In this document: one piece after another, positions 25,701-46,467 of the stretch
How the letters are laid out: each line of letters starts with the position of its first letter
Numbering within the stretch: position 1 is the first letter of the stretch
Source: Owenia fusiformis
Lineage: Eukaryota; Annelida; Polychaeta; Sabellida; Oweniidae
Direction of reading: 5' to 3'
Length of the DNA stretch: 64,000 nucleotides
Assembly: GCA_903813345.2 (NCBI GenBank)
Contig: CAIIXF020000003.1
Location: 25,495,248 to 25,559,247, forward strand
Translations under genes and position numbers: made by a program
Notes under the pieces: generated by a model
The model's input: only the letters and a program-made list of their open reading frames with translations
Database searches by the model: none
What the model was told of the DNA's origin: nothing

Positions 25701-28700
25701 TTTGCAATAATTTGTTGGAAATTGAATTACAGTACTAATATCTAGTATCTCATTCACCATTATTCAGACATCATAAGTTGCTTCACTGGTCTCAATGTGC
25801 CTATTACACAGCCAATATAATTCGGCGCTGTTCCGGCACCATTTAAGCACCGAAAATTTTCGACGCCAAAATTTGGCACCGAAACGGCGTCAAAAATCAG
25901 ACTGCATTTTGGGGGTGTACCTTTTTCTATAGAGGAGTGTGGATATTGATTTCACATAACTATTGCAAAATATTTCAGAAAGGGTAGTTATTTTATAAAT
26001 TTCTGAGATCATTTACAGATGAGAGAAGTCATCTTCACATCAGAGTTTGATCTTCATTTGTTGAAATGAAAATTCAGTATCGAGAAAATAGAAACATCTC
26101 TCCTACCTCCGATGAAATTCTCCCAGTCATCTGTGATTGGCTCATCAAAGGCACAGTCTGATAGGCTGTTGTCTATCCACTCCATCCAACAGTCAAGTTC
26201 ACTCTGCATACTCCGATATCGAGGGGTATCTTTAATATTAATACGAGCTTTAATGCACACATGTTGGTTATGCACAATTCAAAGGTTTGCTTGAATCCCT
26301 CAAATGCAGGGTGGGGCGGGGGATTTTACAGTGGGCTGATTAGTTGATGTGTTATATTCAATGGCGTAGCGTCATATACGCATAAAACGCCATGGCGTAC
26401 TCTCAAAATTTAGAGTAAAGTTGATTTTTAGATTGAATTGTCTCACACTTGAAAAATGGATAAAATGACCAATAATTTAATGTCATTAGTCCATTTCGTC
26501 GGAATTTCGTATTTTAAGACGCCCAGAACGCTTCAACTGCAATCTCATTTTCAAATTTTTTTGGGGGAGGACCCACTCCCTAACCCCCCTCAAAGATCGT
26601 TCACTTCGCTCCCTCGTGGCGTACACTCAAAAATACCCACGCTACGCCACTGATATTCTTCATATTTTTGTCATTATTTAGTTTGTGTATTATTTCTTGT
26701 GCTTCCTCGAAATAAACAAAACATAAGTACTTACATACTTTAATACATGCAATGTCAACCAGTCTGTCCAGCAAGTCTGGTATACTTAGAAGTAACTCTG
26801 AAAAAAGGATAATAAGACAGAAAGTAATTGGAAATTCATTTAGAATTGTATTCAACCAGAACCATTTGACTTTCATTACAAATAATAAACAAGGCAAAAT
26901 GTCACCACCTGCCATTTTTTACAGATGCTGATCGCCAAACACCTGAACACTAGAAAACATTTCACATCAACAATATATCTTTGCAAACCAAACTCGTCAA
27001 TGTCAGAATAATTAGCTAATAAAAACATTGTTGGAACTAGTTCAATGTGTATTTATTGCGCTTGATATTTCCATACAATTTGGGATTTTGACTTCTGTCA
27101 AACAATTTCCTTTCTTTTTTCCAATTAAAAACAAGATTCTCATGAGAGACATCAAATTCCTACCTTGATTTACATCTCGTACATTGACGAAGCCTTTAGA
27201 GCGTTTCTGTTTGTTTTGAGCAAATACTGAAAACAAAATAGATCATGTTTGCATTTATAATGTAGCTAGAAAAATTGCAACCTCAATCACAGTTTACTTA
27301 AAAAGATTAGGTAGGCTCAGCTAAACGAAAAATAAACCATCTGTATAAATAGTGTTGACAAAATGACAAAGTGCTACTTAGTGATCAACCTTTTATCTAA
27401 GGATAACAGAAGGATAAGACAATAAAATAGAGAAACTAAGAGAACTTACGGGAAGATTTGTTTTCATAGATGTCCAGGTTTGATATTGTTACTGCAAGTA
27501 CCCGGCAAAAGATGGCCAACTTTCTGTTATCTAACTTTTTGATTATCTGGCGAATGTTTGCTGGAAATAAAACATGGAAAATAGAAAGAGCGTATTTCAT
27601 AATATTTAGGAGCTAATATACTATGTTGACTAAAGTCCTTGTAAAATGGTATGTTCGAGTTAAACATTTAACAACTTATTTACATTATTCAAGCTGTTAG
27701 GAACATTCATGAAGTGTCATTCTATAGTTTTTTATATATTTCATTTTTGGGCTACTTAAAATTTTTAATCTGCTTAAAAAATCTTAAAATGAGTTTTTAA
27801 TTTCATTTATATTTGTTGACAAATAATTCTGCATGAAAAATATTATAGCAAGGAGATATACTACTTACTGATTCTTGTGAGATTAAAGACCTGCCTCCTT
27901 TGTTGTAACATGTCCTCTAGCATCGTCATAGCAGTGAGAGCTGTCTTATTGTGACATAGGAGGGTGAATAAGTACATAACAACATCGTCATGTTGTGTCA
28001 AGAGATCTGCAACTTCTTCACCTTTTTCTGTGGAGATTATACGGGTGAGCACTTCTAGGCACATGCTCTTTAAGCGCAATAATGTATCTGTTTCTTTGGA
28101 TTTAACTGCATTAAATGGAAGCACCGATTCGAACATAATTACTTTCATTAAAATCTGAAAGGAAAAATGTGATTAAATGTAGAACACAATGAATGGTGTA
28201 ATAGCAACAAAAAATATTTAGTCAAAGATTGAATGAAGTTTAGGGTTTGTGCCATTTTTAAAATGGTTGACTGAAAAGCTTTTTTATCTGTAGAATCCAA
28301 TAAGGTGTCGGAGTAGACTTAATGTACATGTGATGTGACCACAAAGGCAATTGAGAGGTAGAATCATGTGTGATGTCATTCAATTATCAGACATAGAGCA
28401 ATGGGAGAAATAAGTTGCCTTGTTAGGTATGCCAAGATGAAACATAATGTGAGATCACAAAACAGAATGAGACTTTTCAGAAAAATTTAACTAATTAATT
28501 AATTAAATATTTTATCAAATATGAAATCAAGGATGTTCTTACATTGACACCATCATGTTCAATTAAAGCTTTTGCTGTTTTAGCAGTTTCTTCCTGTGCC
28601 CCAACATCATCCTGGGCACGTCTGCTCTCATAGTTGGTGAGGCTACCCAAAATACTCTGAAACATTGCATTCTATTTATAATGGGAGGCAATGCATGTGA

Positions 28701-31174
28701 TACTCTAAAATATTGCATTCTATTTATAATGGGAGGTAATGCATATGATACTCTAAAATAATGTATTTTATTTATAATGGGAGGCAATGCATGTGATAAT
28801 CTTCAATATTGCATTCTATTTATAATGGGATGCAATGCATGTGATACTCTAAAACATTGCATTCTATTTATGATGGGACGCAATGCATATGATACTCTAA
28901 AATATTGCATTCTATTTATAGTGAGAAGCAATGCATATGGTACTCTAAAACATTGTATTCATTCAATAATGGGAGGCTCCCTATAATACTCTGAAATATG
29001 GTGTTGTTTTAAGAGACTCCACATAATACTTACAAATAAATATTGCATTCAACAATTTAAAAGGGGACAAATCTGAGTTAAACTGAATTTTCCTGAATAA
29101 TATCACGGGCAATCAATTGAAAGCCCATGATAATATATAGGATTATTCCAGTACTACTAATTAAACTCTCCCACATTAATGCAAAATACCTTTAAAGAAT
29201 CCATGCATATTTTGGCATCAAATCCTGGTCCATAGCTGCACTTGTCAAGTTCTGTTAATAAAGCAGGCACATCTCCCATCTGGAACCGATCACTCATATC
29301 ATAGACCATGTCCATAGGAACCTGTAAATAAAACAAAGACTTTCATATATATTGCAAAGTCTTTAGTCATCAGTTTGATACGTTTTTGATGTTTTTAAGC
29401 GTGTGAGAAACGTTTCACTCGACTTTCTTTCAGGTTGAAAAGTGGCTATCCAAATGACACCCAAAATAAATTATCTATTATCTTGCATAATTCTAAATAA
29501 ACTTCAGTAAAGGTTGAATGAACTTTTCAAACTATGTCATGCTATATCTAGGGTGAGTTATTAGATAATTTATCTAGAGTCCATTTCACTGCTTCATTTC
29601 GTCAGTAGAACAGCAAAAATAAGAAATTGGGAGACCATTGTGCAATAATATATGGAAAAGTATATTCATAATGTACATGAATGACATTTGTATATCTTGG
29701 ATTGCTTCTAGTTTGGCTTATAAAGCGTGTGGCCTCTTATATTTCGACGTTTCTCTGCCATGTTATTTTCAATAAGATTAACATGGCTGAAATTCTTCAA
29801 ATTACAAGACGGCACAGGCTTATTGCACAAAAAAACTAAAAAATCTGAAATATACAAATGTCATTCATGTACATTATGAATATACTTTTCCATATATTAT
29901 TGCACAATGGTCTCCCAATTTCTTATTTTTGCCGTTCTACTGACGGAATGAAGCAGTGAAATGGACTCTAGGATAAATAATAAATACAAACTGGTCTGCC
30001 TATAATAAAAATTTATTTCGCTATTTTTGGGAAAATGGCTTGTTTCTTAGGAAGTACTTGTACAGTATTTATGGTATTTTCTTGTAAAAAACAATGAATA
30101 ACCCATGGAGCTTGGGATACAAACTCATATTCTGCAAAAACTTGAAGTTCACTCTTTCTAGAAAGGGATGCATGGGTTATAGGCACATTTGTGCTTTAGA
30201 GACAATAAAATGACTTTAATGCTTTAGAGATGCTTGTATGGTTTAAAACCTTCTCTGAGGATTCTATTTCCAAAATATGTACAAAGGTTCATTCAAAGTC
30301 TGCTTTAAAACCTTTAAAGGCTTCTTAAACTAAGGATTAAGTGTTTCACGGTCAAGTGATTTTAGTATCAAGAAAACTGTGACATTGTTCTTCTTATGAA
30401 GCGTGGAAGTAAAAACTTAACTTACAGAAATCATAGTAATCATTTGAACATTATTTAAAAACATTTAAAAATCTAATCTAATGCAGAGATTGAATAAAAA
30501 TGAAATCAGTTATGCACAGACATCGGAGAACACATTTCAGCATTAAAATTTTTTGTGGTTTGATCTTGTCCCAGATAGTAATAATCAGCTGTAATATTTG
30601 GTCGTTAATTAATTCTAATGCTCAGAATTCCTTTAAACAGAGTAATATTACATTTGGGTGATCAACTCATCGACAGTCGGTGACGAGAACAAAGGTGAAA
30701 GGATTACAAAGAGAGACTCAGTACTGTACATTTGTGAGTGTTACTAAATCCTGGAATGTAAGTAAGAGTGACATTCATTAGCAAAATCTTATTTTTTAGA
30801 TAAATAAATTTTAAAAAATGCGATAGACTGGTCTAGACAGTTTGTTCCACCAGCATTGGGTCAAAGCTGAAAAATGAAGGACATGAATGTGCATGGTATC
30901 AGACAAAAACATAAAAATATCCTAAAGATATTAGACTGTCTATCAAACAATAACTTTCAAATGGAAAAACTAACAATACATAGATCTATAAAACTGTTTC
31001 AGAGATTGAATAAATGTTTCATCCCAGGTTCTTAGCCTAATTTCTGGCTCTGGTTTTTTCACTTTTTTTTACCTGTGACAAGCGGACACATCCTTTTGCT
31101 GTCGATTGTTTGGCGTACGAGGACCGAAATATCGTTCTCTCATATGGTGCCATAGGTCTTCGTGACTTCGGCAT
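16745..31174 (-). CDS. TRPC4AP: TRPC4-associated protein (TRUSS), CUL4-DDB1 substrate receptor, 774 aa
   Basis: Nineteen coding exons, in transcript order: 31174-31073, 29321-29190, 28656-28543, 28154-27869, 27560-27450, 27226-27164, 26797-26735, 26247-26107, 25671-25538, 25117-25038, 22521-22300, 21941-21858, 21630-21540, 21199-21059, 19987-19879, 19400-19291, 18611-18460, 17979-17913, 16867-16745. All are GT-AG and phases sum to 2325 nt. Blocks recognised from vertebrate TRPC4AP include LAIFCRVLAVTIS, LRGHNASCECSPEVALKIQF, GLLTKIVEVMKKEP, FDLLGELIKFN, SLVDSNM, LINIINVQNLTQ and VFWQEHYLHKDKD. Length is close to the human protein (797 aa). The family binds DDB1-CUL4 to degrade targets such as MYC and was found through TNF-receptor and TRPC4 binding; helical-repeat fold expected. 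Exon 1 (34 aa, basic) is less conserved. The promoter is shared with GOT2. Confidence 0.95.
18257..18395 (+). repeat. Interspersed repeat copy in TRPC4AP intron 17
   Basis: 'gcatgcaaaatgtccccacg' at the left and 'gtcaccacttctggtgttga' at the right match the ends of the element at 22850-24822. No tandem core. Oriented antisense to TRPC4AP. Confidence 0.75.
18633..18985. repeat. 61-bp minisatellite just upstream of TRPC4AP exon 17
   Basis: Nearly six units of 61 bp built on 'aaagggacccaacgtctttt' and 'tataaagggaagatgttgat'. On the gene strand the array ends about 20 bp before the exon 17 acceptor. Unlike the array at exon 3, the units do not contain the acceptor itself. Confidence 0.9.
20639..20717. 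repeat. Inverted repeat in TRPC4AP intron 14
   Basis: 'ttcgaggtctcc' and 'ggagacctcgaa' flank a loop of about 30 bp that includes 'gctgccttcggcag'. Probably the remains of a foldback or MITE. Overlapping open frames look like chance. Confidence 0.55.
20898..21025 (+). repeat. Decayed interspersed repeat copy in TRPC4AP intron 14
   Basis: 'ataaggcattaacatg' with 'ccaccacctagt' matches the left end of the 22850-24822 element. The middle has 'acgccaaccacc' and the right end is degraded ('atgtcacctt'). Antisense to TRPC4AP. Confidence 0.6.
22850..24822 (+). mobile_element. ~2-kb minisatellite-bearing interspersed element (Helentron/pearl-like)
   Basis: The left unique end starts 'aaggcattaacatgacaaaa' and continues 'tgtcaccacc'. 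A tandem core of ~135-bp units follows, then a CGCC-rich unique tail and a terminal palindrome, 'gtcaccacttttggtggtga', before 'cataaaaa'. Copies lacking the core occur across the window, which defines the ends. Unique ends, tandem core and 3' hairpin are known for Helentron-associated elements and bivalve pearl elements; membership is inferred. It lies in TRPC4AP intron 10, antisense to the gene. No protein is encoded. Confidence 0.8.
22905..24655 (+). repeat. ~135-bp tandem array, about 14 units
   Basis: Units consist of 'gtcagatttgaatttctgag', 'aacatgtagatgattttgaa', 'caatttgaagcaagttgaaa', 'gacctttttgacctt' and 'gagaaggtcattgaaggtca'. Most units contain TGACCTTGA followed by AGGTCA-type half-sites. 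The first and last units are the most diverged, as expected for unequal exchange. The two-unit version at 60-400 shows the same core in another copy. Confidence 0.95.
26360..26651. mobile_element. hAT-like MITE with 'TGGCGTAGCGT' inverted ends
   Basis: The left end 'aatggcgtagcgt' and right end 'acgctacgccact' are inverted repeats. Flanks 'tatattc' and 'gatattc' are compatible with an imperfect 8-bp target duplication. About 290 bp, non-coding, in TRPC4AP intron 7, immediately 5' of exon 7 on the map. Confidence 0.65.
26886..26950 (+). repeat. Fragment of the interspersed repeat in TRPC4AP intron 6
   Basis: 'acaaggcaaaatgtcaccac', 'ctgccatttttt' and 'acagatgctgatcgccaa' match the left end of the family. 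Its right half is missing. Antisense to TRPC4AP. Confidence 0.65.
28657..29010 (-). repeat. 48-bp minisatellite made of duplicated TRPC4AP exon 3 acceptors
   Basis: On the gene strand, units of 48 bp end in 'gaatgcaatgttttagagta', matching the true acceptor 'gcaatgtttcagAGTATT' (AG 28658-28657). About seven copies lie upstream at roughly 48-bp spacing (near 28704, 28752, 28800, 28849, 28896, 28944, 28991). Most keep a YAG/AGTAT arrangement. The array abuts exon 3 with no unique intron sequence between. Confidence 0.9.
29574..29971. mobile_element. ~400-bp foldback MITE with ~120-bp arms
   Basis: The left arm, starting 'ctagagtccatttcactgct', and right arm, ending 'agcagtgaaatggactctag', are reverse complements over about 120 bp with very few mismatches. 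They flank a 155-bp spacer. It lies in TRPC4AP intron 1 and has no coding capacity. The high arm identity suggests recent insertion. Confidence 0.85.
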
Positions 31175-31537
31175 TGTTATATCGTTTTGAAAATACTTTC
31201 ATAAAAGGATATAAGTGTGTAAAATGTATTCTAAAATAAAAACACGTCTTCTCTATTTTTTGATGGCGGCAAAACTGAAATTGCGACTGCGCAAATCTTA
31301 ACTTCCGGCGAAAGTGAAACCGAATTTTTTCATTCTAATTTTAGTCTATTTGATAAAGATCTATTATAAATGATTAAACAAGATAAAACCTTATTGAAAT
31401 AGATTTTTCACAATATCAATGTTCCAACATAGATAAGATGGTAATGAACTGTATTTCGATTTTTATGCTTGAAAAAGTTTTACACTGAACGAAATAACCT
31501 CAAGTTGACCTTGACTTGAATTTTCGAGACCGGAGTC
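31175..31537. promoter_or_regulatory. Bidirectional promoter between TRPC4AP and GOT2
   Basis: The two start codons are head to head with 363 bp between them. The segment has GATGGCGGC (31262-31270, YY1-like), TGCGACTGCGCA (31282-31293, NRF1-like) and ACTTCCGGCG (31301-31310, ETS/GABP-like) within about 50 bp. In animals these three factors typify TATA-less housekeeping promoters and nuclear genes for mitochondrial proteins. Sites are seen directly; function is inferred. Confidence 0.7.
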
Positions 31538-40484
<8,947 letters not shown>

Positions 40485-41930
40485 ATCCTGACAGTACTCT
40501 CTATATATTATAAGACAGTGATATATGAAAATTATTTCTCAGAAAATAAATTTCCCAAAAACACAAATTTTAGTGAAAAATTGTTGAATTTTGCGCTGAA
40601 AAAATTATGATATTAAACTTAGGACTCGAGGAGACGATGAATATTTTTGGAATATCATTTGAGTCTCACTACGCATTGTGAGAGCAGACCTTGGACTTAA
40701 TGATGGATTTTTTCTCCAAACCACAGTTACATATTTAGGTACATACACTTGACTGCATACACACTCAATTTCATTAGTAATCACTCTGGTTTTAGATCAT
40801 TAAGGATCTGAGAATTATTCTTTTTATAATTATATTAATCTTTGTGGTGTGGTATTACTAGGCATGTTTCTATCATAAACCATGGCAACTTGAAATTATC
40901 AGCCATTTCTGCCATTTAAAGGTACAAAAATTAGTGCAGGGAGCCATTCAACAATCATCTACCAGTGTCAAAATATATTTAGGTTTGGATATTTCATCAA
41001 ATTGTTTTCTCTCTACAGTCCTTGTTGCCCCTTTAATTCAGCACGATTCTGCCACTGACAGCTCAGAACCATTTTACCACTCAGCCTAGTAGCTAACAGC
41101 TTCAGTTTGATACATGTAAAAGAGCAGGATTAGCATACAGAAGCAAAGAAGCATGGTATTATGATAGGGGTGTGCCTCAAGGGTCTAAAAGATATTATAT
41201 TTATTCATTGAACAGTATGGGAATAACCATGGGCTTTCAATTAGAATTAGAATTATTTTTTCTAGTTGAAAGCTCATGGAATAACAACTATTGAATACTG
41301 GATATTTCATTGTTATGCTGTATGTAAAGTCTACATATATATTATACTGAATCATGCACTCTGTATATGTTTATGAGACGAATTAAAAGTATAAAATTAA
41401 AAAAATATGCATGGTTGCTTTATGTGTATTACATGCATAATCTTACATGTATATGTTTATGTTATCATGATCTCTCAATATTAATGCCTCGGCCACATTT
41501 GATCTACAACAACTGTATGGTGGCCATAGCTTTCCAAAGGCAAGAGAAATATGCAGTATAAAATATAGGGATAAGCACTACAATGTAGATTTTCTCTATC
41601 GATTTTGGCTGCCGTAAGCTCGCCTTAGAGGAAATGTGACGGAGGCTTTACTCATTTAGCATGATATAATGAAAATTGAGGAATTGAGGAATCATGTCTC
41701 TATGATGGTCTGATTAAAATGTGATTACAATCATGATTTCAACGTTTTGAAAATATACTTCTAGTCTATGTGTCTTTTTCCATTGATCGCTATATTAGGC
41801 AGATGACCAGGGCAAATAAGCCTCAACAGTCGCTTGTTCTAATGAAAAAAGAACTAGTTACAATGTTTTATTCAGATTCAAGATTATGAGACATCTTTAT
41901 TTCTGATTTTGTATTTTGAAACAAGTAATA

Positions 41931-42089
41931 CAGTAAAACCTGCATATAGTGAACCTATGGACTCACAACATGTGTTCACTGTAGGTAGGTGTTCATTTCA
42001 GAGAGGGTAGTTTATACAGAAGTCAGTAGAGTATACTAAGGGGAAGGGTGTCCACTAGAGACAGGTGTTCACTAAGACAGGTTTTACTG
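41931..42089. mobile_element. Mariner-type MITE
   Basis: 'tacagtaaaacctgc' and 'caggttttactgca' are inverted ends, with TA on the left. The interior repeats 'gtgttcact' motifs. 160 bp, non-coding. Confidence 0.7.
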
Positions 42090-43883
42090 CACTTTCGGTG
42101 CATCTGAATGTATGCAAGTGTCAAATCATGTGAGTTTGCACCATTTAGACGCGAGTTACTCCAATAATATGTACTTGAGTGATTGAGATTACATTTTTTT
42201 GTATAATTTTGTTGTTTACTGAAGTAATTGATTGAATAAATAGGATAATTTTTGAGGTATGAGAAAATTAGAAACTGTGTTAAATATTCGATAACATTTT
42301 ATTGTCACCAAACAGTATCTGTAGTTACGTTGTATATTGTATTCTTCAAAATATGGTTACATTGAAGATGACTCTTTGCCTATTATAATTGAATTACTCA
42401 AGACATGAAAATAGTATGGGGCTATTACACACAAAACATCTGGGCTCACTTTTCCCCAATGTGTGAATACTTTGGGGCAGACAGCAGGCATAGCATGGAT
42501 ACGTGGTGGGCAAAACAAATGGTTTTACAGTAAGATATCCCCATCATGCAAAATACAAATATTAATTGATTAATCAAAAAGGTAATGCCCAAAATTAGCC
42601 ACACTGTGGCGAATGGTGAGTCAACACGGCTAATGTGACAGCTACTACTTTAATTAAATGAAGTCTAATGTGATACAGGAAATGCTCCACTCGGGTATGT
42701 AACATTGTATTGCTTTCATGGATGTTTTATTTATTTATATTAGTAGATGCTTTCATGGATGTTACAATTGCCACATTAAGTGGAATTTTTCCTATTCACA
42801 TTCTGAAATGTGTGATAACTCATAGTATCATTTAACCCTCTTTCATAAAAACTATAAAACCATTATGAAGAATCTTTCAACATTAACAAGGGATATCACC
42901 TGAAATACAATGCTGAAGTAGATTAAGTTTACACTAATCTGCCCTCTACGTTTTGGTAGAGCCAGCAAATATTATCCAAATAAATCCTCAATAGTCCTAT
43001 TGAATGGTTTATTTAGACTTACAGTTTCATTATGATTACTACAATGGGGTCCTTTGTCATGCACTTAAATATACCTTTCAAAAATAAAAATATTCTTGAA
43101 ATTTACATAACTTTAAAAAACATGAAAAGTTCTATCAAAGATGAAAATGCATGTCTCGGATCAATACAAATATACATGTGCTGAAAATATGATTTCTCAT
43201 ATGATCTTTTTGTAGGAATTTAGATTCGAACTTGAAATGTTGAACATTTCTCTCAAGGGTGTTATGTTAGGACTATTGTAGAAGAGTCGGAGTGCGACTT
43301 GGATACCTCTAGTTACCAGTCATTGAAGTAAAAGTTCAATTCATGTTCTGATTTTAGACATTAACTGGATTATTCACATCTGTACATGTACAGTAATTGG
43401 AGAACTTTACCAAAGGTATGTAGATATCTTGTCTATATTCTATATAATGTTTGATTATTTTTGTTGTTGTTGGAAGTTTAGTTTTTGGCAGTATGTATGT
43501 TCATTTATTTGAGCTGTGCAGTAAATACATGTAAAGTGATATACCCAGGATTTTTCTAAATCTTAATTTCACCTTTTTTTCCTGTCAAAATATCTGAAAT
43601 ATTTCATCATTTTGGCAGTGTGCAAACAGATTTTCAAGAGGGTGGCATTAATGTTCTGCAGGCTGCAGTACACTGTTGTTCTAATGCTGGGAAGATCGCT
43701 ACAGAGCTCAATTAAAATGCTTTAGCAAGCCAAATCACTCATTGAATACATATTTAGAGCTAGTGTCAGAAACTATTCAAATAAAAATGTGGTATCAGTA
43801 ATTTTATAAAACAATCATTTACACACTGTAATATTCCAGAATTAGAATCTTCTGAAGAATTGAATGTTTCCCTGATTTTTTAT

Positions 43884-44030
43884 GTCAATGCCACAAGTGG
43901 TGACATATTGTTATAGTTTTCAACTTTTTTATGGATGTTGTTTGGCAGTTGGTGTTTGGTGGTTGGTGTTTGATGGTCAGTGTCTGTAACAAATGGCAGG
44001 TGGTGACATTTTGCATGTAATGCCTCATGT
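43884..44030 (-). repeat. Interspersed repeat copy in intergenic DNA
   Basis: 'tgccacaagtggtgacatat' at the left and 'gtgacattttgcatgtaatg' at the right are the inverse of the family ends. The interior has 'ggtgtttggtggttggtgtt' repeats. No tandem core. Confidence 0.75.
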
Positions 44031-44480
44031 TCTACTTGTACTAGTTGTAAGTTTGTGTTGTACATAACCTTGAGATCTCTACAAATCTGCCTCATTGATC
44101 ATTGATTTTCAAACCAATTAATTATCAATATCAGAACTTGAAGAATGATAGGGATTTCCATTGTGAAAATGTTCAAGGAAACTGTCCATAGGTCTGATTG
44201 CAATGATACAGTGTTCTTCCCTCTTTTAAATAAAAATCATACAATTGGCTTATTTTGACCATTTTTGCTAGTGATGAAAAATAGAATTTGCACCCACTTG
44301 AGAAAATATCCAAGGATAACAATGAATGTGGATGTGGAATTCAACAGGAAACATACTGACATAAGGCATTCATTAATAACATTAAGGTGACATACTGGAT
44401 TGCATTTCTATGTTATTTTGATCCTTAATGTATTTCTCATAGCAATAACTATAAATAACTGAGTAATAAAATGTAATTTA

Positions 44481-44656
44481 CAGTAAAACATGTTAAGTGG
44501 AACACCTCTATAAGTGGAACACTTCCACAAGAGGAACACTTCACAGAGTTCCATGGACAATTGACTTAATGTTAAATGAACCTCTGTAAGTGGAAAATCT
44601 TCCAAATTGAACACTTTTAGCAGAACTAAGGTTTTCCACTAACTAAGGTTTTACTG
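44481..44656. mobile_element. Mariner-type MITE with TA target duplication
   Basis: 'cagtaaaaca' and 'ggttttactg' are inverted ends between TA dinucleotides. The interior has several 'agtggaacac' motifs. Related to the element at 41931. Confidence 0.75.
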
Positions 44657-45476
44657 TATAGCTCCCAAGAAAGATCAGAGTTTGGCATTATAAGAGATCA
44701 TAGTTTACAATCAACCCCTTTGAGTACATTCTGAGAATATCAGGCAGGGAGTTCTGATTATAGGAAATTTGCCATCACATACTCAGATACTCGACACTGC
44801 ATAAAAGAAAATGAATTAGAAGTGCATGACTTATTAGATGTTCTAGCATTAACCTTGAGTACTTTTTGTATTTTATTGTACATTATCCTTCTAATGCTCT
44901 CGTGTTTGTAGATTCAGTAATTGATTTTTTGAGTTTGTTTTGTGGTTCTAAAGACTTCTCTTATTTCCAGTAAATACAGACACGGTTATAGGATCTAGAC
45001 TGACTATGAGACATTGAGACTTTACAAATCAAGGTAAGATATTATTATTATTATGCACATAATTATGTTTATATGATTCTCATAAATAAATAAAAAAAAG
45101 TTTATTATTTTATGCACATTGTTTTATGAAACTCTTATATTAAGCAATAAAATGTCCAAACCTATTGTTTCTTGAGGGAAATCAGCAATAAGTATAGAAT
45201 TTTCATATTTATAATTACAAAATTTGATAATCTCTTAATATAACATTTATTTTATTTTGTTAAAGTGTGGAATACCTTAAGGCAAAATTAACAGATCAAC
45301 AAGCAAATTAATTCGAATGCAATATCAATATTTGTTGTCTGGTATAATGAACTTGATCATGGAATGGGAAATCTATAAAGTAATTGAATTCTGATTAGTC
45401 TTATTGATCTTGTTTCTGCCTTAACATTACACGTATATCCATTTGTTACAATCCAGCTATGCCAATACATGATAAT

Positions 45477-45665
45477 CGGGCCCGTAGCCAGGGGGTCCCC
45501 CCTGGGCCCTGGCCAAAAATTCTTTCAAAATCATGCAGTTTTTCACCATTCTGAGCACTTTTTAAGTGATTTTGGCCATTTTTGGACCAAAATTGTCAAA
45601 AGTGAACCACCCCTGGAATTTTCCAAAAGCTGAACTCCTCCCTTGGCAAATCCTGGCTACGGGCT
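45477..45665. mobile_element. MITE with 'CCCGTAGCCAGG' ends and 7-bp target duplication
   Basis: 'cgggcccgtagccaggg' and 'cctggctacgggct' are inverted ends. 'tgataat' flanks both sides (45470-45476, 45666-45672). 189 bp, non-coding. Confidence 0.8.
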
Positions 45666-46467
45666 TGATAATACATGTATAAAACTAAAATATTTGCACC
45701 AGCCTTTGGATATCCTTGTCTGGTACTTACGAAGTTATGAATAAGAATTGTCCGATTTAAAGATTTTCATATTTTTTCTAAAGTGTGAATCACTGCACTT
45801 CATATTTTCTCAAGTTGACTATTTCTGATTTATTCTTATCTCAAAATTTTGCAAGATTGCTAAACTTTGTAGCAAGTTATTTGCAGTTGTTAGGTTAATT
45901 AAAAGTTTATTTTGGCTATCACATTATTTGCTTTTTGAAATAGCGTCAATTGGTTTGCACGTTTCAAAAGATGAAAATGGTCATTCTGGGCAGAGAGCAA
46001 ATATGGTAGCAAAAGACTGACCATTGTAAAATTGTCAAAAGTGAACCACCCCTGGAATTTTCCAAAAGCTGAACCCCCCTTGGCAAATCCTGGCTACGGG
46101 TCTGATAATGCATGTATAAAACTAAAATATTTGCACCAGCCTTTGGATATCCTTGTCTGGTACTTACGAAGTTTTGAATAAGAATTGTCCTGATTTAAAG
46201 ATTTTCATATTTTTTCAAAAGTGTGATTCACTGACTTCATATATTCTCAAGTAGGCTATTTTTGATTTATTCTAATCTCAAAATTTTGCAAGATTGCTAA
46301 ACTTTGTAGCAAGTTATTTGCAGTTGTTAGGTTAATTAAAAGTTTATTTTGGCTATCACATTATTTGCTTTTTGATATAGCGTCAATTGATTCGCACGTT
46401 TCAAAAGATGGAAATGGTCATTCTGGGCAGAGAGCAAATATGGTAGCAAAAGACTGACCATTGTAAA
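45590..46467 (+). repeat. Direct tandem duplication, two ~439-bp copies
   Basis: Copy 1 starts at 'aattgtcaaaagtgaaccac' (45591) and copy 2 at the same words (46030). The copies stay alignable to 'agcaaaagactgaccattgt' at their ends. Copy 1 includes the right end of the MITE at 45477-45665, so the duplication happened after that insertion. No coding potential. Confidence 0.9.
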
